Of a stretch of DNA of 23,505 nt, positions 1-7,078 are shown piece after piece (within the stretch, counting starts at the first letter, position 1; each line of letters starts with the position of its first letter). This stretch comes from JBQTIM01 sp052388135. GTDB lineage: Bacteria; Elusimicrobiota; Elusimicrobia; FEN-1173. The position numbers were made by a program, and so were the translations under genes. Under the pieces are notes generated by a model that did not search any database, was not told the DNA's origin, and worked only from the letters and a program-made list of their open reading frames with translations. The stretch is taken from positions 1 through 23,505 of the forward strand of contig JBQTIM010000033.1 of the NCBI GenBank assembly GCA_052388135.1, given 5' to 3'.

Positions 1-2835
1 TGACCCGTTGTTGTCCACTCCATTTACAACTAAATATACGGCGTTCGGATTCCGCTTGAATCCTCCCATCAACTCCCGGTCCGTCACGAATCTTCCACGC
101 AAGCTCCAGTTGTCCAGGCGTTCGCTGAGGCGGCGGGTGGGCGAGTTTTTGGGGCTGAAGCTTAAGAACCAGCCGGCGGCTCCCGCCGCGATGCGGACAA
201 CGTATCGCCCCGACTGCTTCACCAATCGGCCGGTGAGCAGGGCGCTCCAGGCCAGGAACGCCCGGCCCTTGCCCCACATTCCCAGGCTCGCCGCGTTCGC
301 GGCCACGGCCCCCGCCGTCATAACGAAACCCGCGGCCGCCATTGCAGCCCCGGCCACGGCGCCGACTCCCAGGCAAACCGGCTTGGCGGCGAAATTGTCC
401 AGAGCGCCCAGGGCCTTTTCTTGATACGCCCGTCCCCAACCTTCTTTTTGCGCGGAAGGGCCCGCCTCGTTTTTCTCCCCATGCTCGGCGCGCCATTCGG
501 CCAAGGTCTTTTTATAAACCCGGCCGCCCGTCTTGATCGCGCCGCCCTCGCCCACGTAGAAAACCGTCAGCTCTTTTCCCTTCCCCTCCTCCCCGGGGAC
601 GGCTTTTGGCGCATCCTTCAACACCTTTTCGTAAACCTTCCCCAACAAGGCGCGGTTGAGGGTTCGCGTCTGGGACGCGCTCAGCGCGGCGCCGTTGCGG
701 GCGTCCTTCAACAAAGATTTCGCCAGGGAGTCCAAATCCATGCTTTCGGCATCCACGTGGGCGTGAAAATCCGGCATGGCGAGGACCTTGTTGAGAGCCT
801 CCAGGGCTTGGCTCTCCGTCACGGCTCCGGCCTGGTTCAGCGTCGTTACGCCCAAGGCCCGCAAAACGATTTCGTTGCCGGGGGCGGCGCGCTGAAGGGC
901 CACGCGGAAATTTCCCATATCGCGGATGTCGCCCGGCTGGAACAAATCGTTCAACTCCGCCACTTCTCCGGCGGCCGCCTGTTTGGCCAAGGACGCCCGC
1001 GCGTCTTCAAAATTAATTTTTCCCATCAGCTCCAAATACTCCACGCCCAGCTTGCCGGCCACGGGCTGATGGGCCAGGACGGCGGTGAAAGTTCCCTCCG
1101 CCAAATTGATGTTTTTAACGGGAAGGGGCTTCACGGCCCCCTGGAGATCGGGCGAAAGCAGATACGCCCCGGAATGATCCTCGTAAAGGGTTCCGGGATC
1201 AAGTTGCGCGGCGCCGCTCCAAAGCTCTCCCATGCTGAATTTTCCGGCGTAGACGAGCAGGTCCAGCCCCGGGAAATAGGTGGGGCCCGTGACGGTGAGC
1301 CGGGAGCCCGAACCCAGAACCGCGCCCAGGTAGGCGGGGGAACCGTCGCCGCGCGTGGTGAGGTTGAGCGCCACCGCGCCGCCGGTGAAAACGTAATCGT
1401 CCCCCTCCTGGCGCACTTTGGCGTCGGTTCGGAAGGAAGCCAGGTTTTTGCCCACGGCGATTTCCTGCCGGGCGGCCAGCGTGCCCGCGTGAAGGGTTCT
1501 GTCGGCGGGCTCCGCCCCCGTGACGCCGTTTAAACGCAGGGGAGCGTCGGCGGACACCTCGGTTTGTGAGAGCAACTGCCAGCCGCCCGTTTCTGGATTG
1601 GGCAAAACCCCGGAAATTTTCAAACTCTCTTTCCGCCCGCCCAGCGAGATGGACAAAACCGCGGGCTTGCTCAGCCGGCCGTCCGCCCCCAGGCCCGCGT
1701 CCAAAACCGTTCCCGCCGCGGGGATGCGGGCCTTCTGGTCGGCGTCCACGTTCCAAGACCCTTCGCCCGTTTCCGAGGGATCGGGCTGGTAAGTCAGGCT
1801 CAAGCCCGTGCTTTCGTCCAGAAGCCGGTTTCCCCCTTTCAGCGAGCCGACGCCCAACATTTGCCGGCCTCCCAGCCCGTCGCCGTAAAACGTCACGCGC
1901 GCGCCGTCGCCCAGCATTCGATAACCCGGCAATCGGTCCACCACTTGCACGCCCCGCCCCGCAAGATCGAAACTCCGACCGTCGCGGGTGACGAACTCCC
2001 CGCGCTCCCAAAGCGACCCTCCCACACGGGCCGGGGCCTGGTCCACCGTCATCACCGCTCCGGGCTGAACGGAAACAATTTCGTTTTCCCGGTTCACCAC
2101 AATCGCGCCGCGAATCACGTTGCCGTCCGCGTTCCGCACCTGCGCCACCGTCCGCCGGCCCTTAACCGCGCGGTCCCAAACCTGGCCGACGCGCTGGGCG
2201 ATTCCCGAAAAGAAAGATTTCCCCGCCGGGTTCCCCATCGCCGCCACAGCGCCCCCCGCTGGCGCCCCAGCTTTCAGAACAAACTTTTCAGGCCGAACCC
2301 CCGCTTTCAAGTGCGCCAAAAGCGAAAACCCCGCCCGCCCATTCCCCGCGCCGCCGACTTGCCCTTTCCCCGCCGCGGAAAGCGCCCGCAACGCGGACGA
2401 TTTCTCCCGCGCCGCGGCGTCCAGCGCCGCCGGCGAGGCCAACCGCCTGTCCAATGTCTGGGGAAGAACGAAAAACCCGCTGCCGCCGGAGGATAAAAAA
2501 TTTGTTCTGGCGGGCGTGAAAACGGAAAGGCTGGAGGGAAGAGAGGACCGAAGCCCGACGGTGTGCACCGAAAACGACTTCATGAAAGCCAACCGCCCCC
2601 GCGCCAGTTCCATCTGCCGATCTTCCGGCCCGGCCGGGCTCTTCTTGTTCCAATCCAAAAGATCATTCCGCCGGTTCTGATCGTTGAAACTGTTCCGACC
2701 TCCCCGCCCATCGTCCCAAGCCCACCCCAACGGCGAGCCGGAAACGACGAGAACCAAAGCTAAAAAACCAGAAAGGATTTTTCGGAAAACGGAAGTCCGC
2801 CGGCCAGGGAATCGAGAAAAAACGTCTCGCCTCAT
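1..2835 (-). CDS. Large secreted protein of unknown family (N-terminal 945 residues, runs off left edge)
   Basis: An uninterrupted minus-strand frame runs from ATG at 2835 to base 1 with no stop, so at least 945 residues are encoded. Residues 1-40 look like a signal peptide: an Arg/Lys-rich start, a hydrophobic core (LSGFLALVLVVSG, about 21-33) and a possible cleavage site near SPLGWA. The mature part opens with an Asp/Asn/Arg-rich low-complexity stretch. A long region of about residues 200-620 follows that reads as beta-rich (alternating hydrophobics, many Gly, Thr and Val), then a more helical Ala/Glu/Lys region at about 620-800. Residues about 819-890 hold Gly/Ala-rich hydrophobic segments (VGAVAGAAMAAAGFVMTAGA and two more) that could span or insert into a membrane. 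The visible end, AVYLVVNGVDNNGS, starts what may be a new domain. I do not recognise the family. The ATG lies 5 bp after the restriction-enzyme stop and has no clear Shine-Dalgarno. Other frames here give only Arg/Pro-rich shadow translations. Confidence 0.8.
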   Translation of the reverse strand, partial: MRRDVFSRFPGRRTSVFRKILSGFLALVLVVSGSPLGWAWDDGRGGRNSFNDQNRRNDLLDWNKKSPAGPEDRQMELARGRLAFMKSFSVHTVGLRSSLPSSLSVFTPARTNFLSSGGSGFFVLPQTLDRRLASPAALDAAAREKSSALRALSAAGKGQVGGAGNGRAGFSLLAHLKAGVRPEKFVLKAGAPAGGAVAAMGNPAGKSFFSGIAQRVGQVWDRAVKGRRTVAQVRNADGNVIRGAIVVNRENEIVSVQPGAVMTVDQAPARVGGSLWERGEFVTRDGRSFDLAGRGVQVVDRLPGYRMLGDGARVTFYGDGLGGRQMLGVGSLKGGNRLLDESTGLSLTYQPDPSETGEGSWNVDADQKARIPAAGTVLDAGLGADGRLSKPAVLSISLGGRKESLKISGVLPNPETGGWQLLSQTEVSADAPLRLNGVTGAEPADRTLHAGTLAARQEIAVGKNLASFRTDAKVRQEGDDYVFTGGAVALNLTTRGDGSPAYLGAVLGSGSRLTVTGPTYFPGLDLLVYAGKFSMGELWSGAAQLDPGTLYEDHSGAYLLSPDLQGAVKPLPVKNINLAEGTFTAVLAHQPVAGKLGVEYLELMGKINFEDARASLAKQAAAGEVAELNDLFQPGDIRDMGNFRVALQRAAPGNEIVLRALGVTTLNQAGAVTESQALEALNKVLAMPDFHAHVDAESMDLDSLAKSLLKDARNGAALSASQTRTLNRALLGKVYEKVLKDAPKAVPGEEGKGKELTVFYVGEGGAIKTGGRVYKKTLAEWRAEHGEKNEAGPSAQKEGWGRAYQEKALGALDNFAAKPVCLGVGAVAGAAMAAAGFVMTAGAVAANAASLGMWGKGRAFLAWSALLTGRLVKQSGRYVVRIAAGAAGWFLSFSPKNSPTRRLSERLDNWSLRGRFVTDRELMGGFKRNPNAVYLVVNGVDNNGS

Positions 2836-2840
2836 GGCGA

Positions 2841-3629
2841 CTAGGTTTTCATGGTAGGAAATTTCCTGAAATGCTCCCGGATATCCGCTTTGATCTGAAC
2901 CACACTTCTGGCATTAGGCGCGTTGCCCTCGGCCCAAGGACGGCCGGGGTGGAGCATATCCCAAGGAGATCGCTTATTACTTCTTGTCTTGGCGTCATCC
3001 CCATGCTTGCCAAAGCCATAGCAAATTTTTATCTCGTTATTCCAAACGGGTTTATATCGGTGGATGAGGTGTTCTTCCGCGGCCTTCTGCCAGCCGCTGA
3101 CCACAACTAAATATCGACAATCGAAGTCGCCCGCTTCCAAATTCCTTGCCAAGCCGATCGACTTAAGATGCTCGGACAATCGAATCGACAATCGCGTCCC
3201 CTGCCGTTCCGGAGTGCGGGCGTGCCCATCCTGAGGATCCGCCTTCCCGACATAGATAGGATGGTTTGTTTTTGAGATAGGCCGGTACGCGTCGAATCCG
3301 CCCCGATAGTATATAGCGTAAACACCGGACCCGTAAAATTTATGGATGGAGGAGAGCGGGCGAAGGGGCTGGAGAACCAGCGCCCCCGCCACCATTTCAC
3401 CCACTTTTCTGGGGTCGGACGGATCGAAAAATTCAGGAGGCTGTTTAACGGGATCAAGCGAAATGGCCAAAGAGTGAAGCTTAGCTATGGCGATTCTCAA
3501 ATCATCGCGAAGTTTGTTCAATAATCTGGAATTGGCATGAATCGGGGGAGGAGGATCATCAGGAAGGGACTGAAGAAGCCTATTAAGATCGGTGACTAAT
3601 TCAGCGTAATCGACTTCCGAAGTCGTCAA
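2841..3629 (-). CDS. GIY-YIG restriction endonuclease, Eco29kI-like (type II)
   Basis: The product should cleave double-stranded DNA at unmethylated sites as partner of the adjacent methyltransferase. The 262-residue protein (from TTG) carries a GIY-YIG core: GVYAIYY at about 102-108 and PIYVGKA at 124-130. Further residues fit the Eco29kI catalytic set: R150 and H154 (RLSEH), a Glu in AAEEHLI at about 185-186, and Asn in PVWNN at 197-198. Eco29kI cuts CCGCGG, so the same or a related specificity is a reasonable guess but is not shown. An ATG at 3731 exists, but the extra 34 residues (Cys/Gly/Arg-rich) are a shadow of the methyltransferase C-terminus. I prefer TTG at 3629, which overlaps the methyltransferase stop as TTGA and has a G-rich run just upstream. 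The product is longer than Eco29kI (about 214 aa, from memory), mainly through an N-terminal helical extension of about 95 residues before the GIY motif. Confidence 0.85.
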   Translation of the reverse strand: MTTSEVDYAELVTDLNRLLQSLPDDPPPPIHANSRLLNKLRDDLRIAIAKLHSLAISLDPVKQPPEFFDPSDPRKVGEMVAGALVLQPLRPLSSIHKFYGSGVYAIYYRGGFDAYRPISKTNHPIYVGKADPQDGHARTPERQGTRLSIRLSEHLKSIGLARNLEAGDFDCRYLVVVSGWQKAAEEHLIHRYKPVWNNEIKICYGFGKHGDDAKTRSNKRSPWDMLHPGRPWAEGNAPNARSVVQIKADIREHFRKFPTMKT

Positions 3630-4891
3630 TTGCGATTTCCCCGCCCTAATCGACTTTTTACGCTCAGAGCCACCGCCTCGGCAAGCGCCACAGGGACCGC
3701 ATTTCCAAGCTGGCGCATGGCCTCGGTCCATGCTCCATTGAAAAAATAGTCATCCGGGAACGTCTGAAGACGAGCGCTCTCCCGAACAGTGAAGTAGCGG
3801 ACGCTCCCATCTGATTCAGCCAGCATGTTCTCTCCGCCCGGAACACCGTGATCGCCCGCCTTCAACGTCTTGGCGGGCTCATCCAGCGGGCTGCCCGTAT
3901 GTCCTGTATAGGATCTCGCGCCGGACATGAATTTATGATTCAAAATTTTCTCGGCCGTTTTTTTATCGCGCGGATCAGGCAGGTCCTTAATGGCGTCCCT
4001 CACCGTAACCCATGGTTTCTCGGCCGGCTTCACACCCTCCGCCTTTAAAATTTCAACCCGGTTCCCCATTCGCTCCGGCATTGGAGGGCGTCTCCTCTTG
4101 GGGATTTCATGCCGCTCCCAGTAATCTGTGCTGATCCATTGATCCCACAACAGAGCATCCTGAGAATGCGTCGGCTTCGGGAAAGACCATTCCAAGTTTA
4201 AATCGCACCGAAATCCAACAATGAAAACTCTTTCCCGTCGTTGCGGCACGCCATAATCCGCCGCGTTCAGCAGACGGGAAACCACTCGATAAAAAAGACC
4301 GCTCCCGTTGCCGGAAATATGGTGCCTCTCCAGACGAGCCCAATGATCAAGCCATTCCTCGGATGATCTTCGAATTATTTCAGGATAAGCATGTTGGAGG
4401 CGGATATACTCGAAATACCTGTTGAATGACTGCCTTGTTAGTCCCTTCACATTTTCGAGCATCAGCGCCCGCGGCTTGGTTTCCCGGACCGCGCGCACCG
4501 TTTCCGGAAACATATTCCGATCGTCCTGATGGCCTCTATGCTTTCCAGCCAGGGAGAAGGGCTGGCACGGTGGGCCTCCAGCGACAAGGTCCAATTCACC
4601 CTTTACTATGGAATAATCGAATTCCCGCACATCGGCCTGGTAGAGCGGCCAGCCCGCCACGGGCTTTACGTCGCGCCGCTGGTTCACGCGGATAGTGTCA
4701 CATGCGTTTCTATTCCACTCAATCACGGCGACATGTTTGAAACCGGCTCTGGAGGTTCCTATCCCGCGCCCCCCCGCCCCCGCGAAGAGCTCAACGGCTC
4801 TTATTTCCGGGTTGGCAGAATACGAGCCAGCTTCTTCTCTAACGCGGGGATGTTGTCGGTTTCGCATTCCCATATGACTTGAGTACTCCAT
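3626..4891 (-). CDS. DNA (cytosine-5)-methyltransferase of the R-M cassette
   Basis: It transfers methyl from S-adenosylmethionine to C5 of a cytosine in the cognate restriction site, protecting host DNA. All the main C5-MTase motifs are visible, numbered from ATG 4891: motif I AVELFAGAGG (32-41), motif IV GGPPCQPFS with catalytic Cys109, motif VI ENV (146-148), motif VIII QRRER (217-221), and motif X QLGNAVP (394-400). The region between about 235 and 365 is the target-recognition domain. The start is unusual. Motif I begins at residue 31-32, almost exactly where the upstream vsr gene stops (4801), and there is no ATG, GTG, TTG or CTG in frame between 4867 and motif I. The gene must therefore overlap vsr out of frame by at least 67 nt (ATG 4867) or 91 nt (ATG 4891, with AAAGGAG about 14 nt upstream). 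Its stop overlaps the TTG start of the restriction enzyme. Base composition is visibly less GC-rich than flanking genes. Confidence 0.93.
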   Translation of the reverse strand: MEYSSHMGMRNRQHPRVREEAGSYSANPEIRAVELFAGAGGRGIGTSRAGFKHVAVIEWNRNACDTIRVNQRRDVKPVAGWPLYQADVREFDYSIVKGELDLVAGGPPCQPFSLAGKHRGHQDDRNMFPETVRAVRETKPRALMLENVKGLTRQSFNRYFEYIRLQHAYPEIIRRSSEEWLDHWARLERHHISGNGSGLFYRVVSRLLNAADYGVPQRRERVFIVGFRCDLNLEWSFPKPTHSQDALLWDQWISTDYWERHEIPKRRRPPMPERMGNRVEILKAEGVKPAEKPWVTVRDAIKDLPDPRDKKTAEKILNHKFMSGARSYTGHTGSPLDEPAKTLKAGDHGVPGGENMLAESDGSVRYFTVRESARLQTFPDDYFFNGAWTEAMRQLGNAVPVALAEAVALSVKSRLGRGNRN

Positions 4892-5253
4892 TTTAGTTTT
4901 CTCAACTCCTTTCGATTCGCTTCATCGCGAAGGCGATTCCTCAAAAGTTTCGGTTTCCAGAAATGGCGCCTGGATTTTGGCATGCGGCAACGGGCGCATC
5001 CTATATGCCGATGCCAAAAGCATCCATGAACAAAAATCACCCGCCTGGCGCGACTGAAAACAAGATCGGGTCGGCCCGGCAACTTGCCGCTGTGCAGTCT
5101 ATAACGCAAACCCATGGCTGAAACAATTCTTCGGACGATTATCTCGGGCTTGGTATTCTTAGCCTTTACCAAACTCATGATTCGACTGCGTTCGGCTTTC
5201 GTAAGTGTATCCATGAGAGGCGCGCACGGCTTTGCCCATCCAATCCGGGCCAT
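4801..5253 (-). CDS. vsr: Very short patch repair (Vsr) mismatch endonuclease
   Basis: Vsr nicks DNA 5' of a T:G mismatch produced by deamination of 5-methylcytosine, so that methylation by the neighbouring enzyme does not fix C-to-T mutations. The 150-residue product shows the family signature: RSRIMSLVKAKNTKPE near the N-terminus, then LHSGKLPGRPDLVF with the catalytic Asp of PGRPD, VIFVHGCFWHRHIGC, the zinc-ligand Cys/His set (GCARCR), KSRRHFWKPKLLRNRLRD, and the terminal VIWECE. The first 13 residues from ATG 5253 do not resemble the family; ATG at 5214 (MDTLTKAERSRIM) is an equally good or better start. Neither start has a clear Shine-Dalgarno. It is the first gene of the leftward R-M cassette, and its 3' end overlaps the start of the methyltransferase. 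Confidence 0.93.
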   Translation of the reverse strand: MARIGWAKPCAPLMDTLTKAERSRIMSLVKAKNTKPEIIVRRIVSAMGLRYRLHSGKLPGRPDLVFSRARRVIFVHGCFWHRHIGCARCRMPKSRRHFWKPKLLRNRLRDEANRKELRKLKWSTQVIWECETDNIPALEKKLARILPTRK

Positions 5254-5386
5254 GCGATTGGGATTTTAGCAAAGAAATATGGATTAAGGAGTGTTCTTGG
5301 TAATCATTGCCATTGCGCTTGATTTCTTAACCTCAAAGATTTTCCATTTCATCCGGTCGAATTTAAAGCCCCTTTTCGAGGCGCGC

Positions 5387-6424
5387 TTATTGCTCCATCC
5401 TCCCCGCGTGGCCTTTGTCCAATAATTCTTGGTTCAGGTATTTTTCTTGGCCTTGGGATTCGTAGAAGACGTCGGCCAGGTAGCGGTCGTATTTGTCGGA
5501 GCGGGTGCTGGTGAGGAGGATGCGCGGGGGTTTGCACAGCTCCTTTTCCACGAAGGCTTTGGCGGCCTTGCCCTCGGGCGCGGCGAGTTCGGGGCAGTCT
5601 ATGCCTCGGAGGCGGAGGTATTGGCGGACGGCGGTTTCGAAGCCTAGGTCCACGTGGACGAGGAGGGTGTCGCCGTCCACCACGCGTTCGACGCGGGCGT
5701 AATAAGTGAAGAGGGCGGAAACAGGGCGGGCGGAGGGGACGGCGGAGTAGGCGGTTCCCTCTTTTTTGGATTCGACGATTTGGGTTTCTTTAAACCGGGG
5801 GGCGGGGTTGGGGAGGGCGCGGCGGACTTGGAAGCCGAGGTCCAGCCAGAGGCCGCCGGGTTCTTCTTCGTTTATGGATTCCGCGGCGAGGAGGCGGTAG
5901 GTGTAGGGTTCGCCGCGCCTGGGTATGAGTTTGGGCGGCGGGCGCTGAAGGATCGGCGTTGAGCCGCCGTCCGATGGAAGGCGCACGTGGCCGCGGATTT
6001 CAAGCCGGATTTTTTCGGCCAGTTGGACGACGGTCCATTGGGACTTTTCGGCGCGTTTTAAGAGGGCGAGGCGGGCGGGCTCGTCGGGGATGGTCATGAG
6101 CTGGCGGTAGTGGGACCAAGTGAGGTGGGTGGGCGTAGATTCTGTCCACGTGGACAGAATCTTGAAGGAGCGGGCGAATTGGAGGCACCGCCAGAGGAGC
6201 CGGGCGTTGACTTGGAGGTCCGCCGAGAGTTTTTCGATGACTTGGCCGCCGTAGTGCTCGGAGGGGTTGTCGTGCTTGAGCAAATGATCATGAATGAGTT
6301 TGCCGGTGCGCCAGTAGGTGAGGATTTTGGCTTTTTCGATGCGCTCTTGCCCGAGAAGCAGGGTTTCCTCCACGGTTTTCCGCAGGGCGGCGTAAGTGGA
6401 GGGAACGGGGGCGGGCGTTTTCAT
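5387..6424 (-). CDS. DUF1016 (YhcG-type) N-terminal domain fused to thermonuclease (SNase) domain
   Basis: The product is predicted to be a cytoplasmic nuclease; no signal peptide is visible. Residues about 10-145 (from ATG 6424) match the DUF1016/YhcG N-terminal pattern: YAALRKTVEETLLLGQ, AKILTYWRTGKLIHDHLL, YGGQVIEKLSADL, TWSHYRQLMTI, and WTVVQLAEKIR. A linker (about 146-238) contains GEPYTYRLLAAE and LWLDLGFQVRRAL. Residues 239-345 form a full staphylococcal-nuclease fold: VERVVDGDT (D252), YLRLRGIDCPE with R271, D276 and E279, and DKYDRYLADVF with R314. These correspond to D21, R35, D40, E43 and R87 of S. aureus nuclease, so the active site looks intact. Classical YhcG proteins instead carry a C-terminal PD-(D/E)XK domain. 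The frame extends upstream to ATG 6631, but those 69 residues are Pro/Arg/Ala-rich and probably not coding. It lies between the R-M cassette and dinB, 133 bp upstream of vsr, and may have its own promoter in the AT-rich patch near 6930. Confidence 0.85.
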   Translation of the reverse strand: MKTPAPVPSTYAALRKTVEETLLLGQERIEKAKILTYWRTGKLIHDHLLKHDNPSEHYGGQVIEKLSADLQVNARLLWRCLQFARSFKILSTWTESTPTHLTWSHYRQLMTIPDEPARLALLKRAEKSQWTVVQLAEKIRLEIRGHVRLPSDGGSTPILQRPPPKLIPRRGEPYTYRLLAAESINEEEPGGLWLDLGFQVRRALPNPAPRFKETQIVESKKEGTAYSAVPSARPVSALFTYYARVERVVDGDTLLVHVDLGFETAVRQYLRLRGIDCPELAAPEGKAAKAFVEKELCKPPRILLTSTRSDKYDRYLADVFYESQGQEKYLNQELLDKGHAGRMEQ

Positions 6425-7078
6425 GCTTTCAGGGGGCGCTTTGCGGGGAACGGCGCGGCGGGCGGCGCGACAAGGGGGGCGGATGGCCGAGACATTCGCC
6501 CAGGGCTGGCTGGGCGGGCGGCGGCGCCCATGGAGCGCGCCAAGGGCCCGGCCGAGTGCGGCGCACGTAGGCGGCGCCATGCGTTCGGCCCCGGGATTGC
6601 GGGGCGCAGCGTGTTCGTTGGTGGCATTCATTCAGCCGCTCGCTCTCTCTTAACAAGCCGGTACGGCGGTCAGCCCTTGGGACCCGCGATGGGTATGGCG
6701 AATCTGGTGAATTATATGAAAAACGGTCCTTTGAAAGGCAAGTGGAATTTTCGGACGAAGGGCCGGGCGCGGCGGCAGGTTCTCAGACCGTTATTAACCC
6801 GGATTCCCCGGTTGGGCGAGGGCGGCTTTGAAGAAGGACAACGTCTCCAAGTTAAGTTTTGGCGGGGGTTCGGGGAAAGTAGAACGGTTTTCCGTGGATG
6901 GGTCTCATGTATAGATTTAACGATATTTTATACATAAGTTGTGCGACATGTATATTTTTTGTCCTTAATAAGGATACCGTCCGGGCGCAGGGGACGGTTT
7001 ACTATATCATGAGTGCCTCTTTCTCCGCACCAGGAGCAATTCTTAACGGACCGAAGTTGCCGGGGAGGCTAGAGCCGG
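6425..7078. other. Gene-poor gap of about 650 bp
   Basis: I see no convincing gene. The left part (6425-6660) can be read as an N-terminal extension of the DUF1016-nuclease gene, but its translation is low-complexity Pro/Arg/Ala. The middle is GC-rich without recognisable coding. An AT-rich patch lies at 6905-6975. A 7-bp stem, ACCGTCC/GGACGGT with a 9-nt loop, lies at about 6978-7000 and has no T-run on either side. No tRNA or rRNA signature was recognised. Confidence 0.5.
6907..6954. promoter_or_regulatory. AT-rich patch with repeated ATGTATA / TATACAT motifs (operator candidate)
   Basis: ATGTATA occurs at 6907-6913, its reverse complement TATACAT at 6929-6935, and ATGTATA again at 6948-6954. 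The last two form an inverted repeat with a 12-nt spacer. The patch is strikingly AT-rich within GC-rich DNA and lies upstream of the leftward DUF1016-nuclease gene. A regulator-binding or promoter region is plausible. I could not place a convincing -35/-10 pair. Confidence 0.35.

Noticed and set aside
421..1533. 370-codon plus-strand open frame opposite the large secreted protein
   Set aside because: Its translation is a Gly/Arg/His-rich mirror of the minus-strand gene, which runs 945 codons with a signal peptide and normal composition.
1199..2011. 270-codon minus-strand open frame within the first gene
   Set aside because: Arg/Gly-rich composition typical of an out-of-frame shadow in GC-rich DNA.
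6425..6631. N-terminal extension of the DUF1016-nuclease gene to ATG 6631
   Set aside because: Low-complexity Pro/Arg/Ala residues with no domain resemblance; ATG 6424 gives the expected N-terminus. Kept as an alternative only.
6978..7000. Hairpin ACCGTCC/GGACGGT considered as the dinB terminator
   Set aside because: No T-run follows on the minus strand and it lies about 80 bp beyond the stop; too weak to call.
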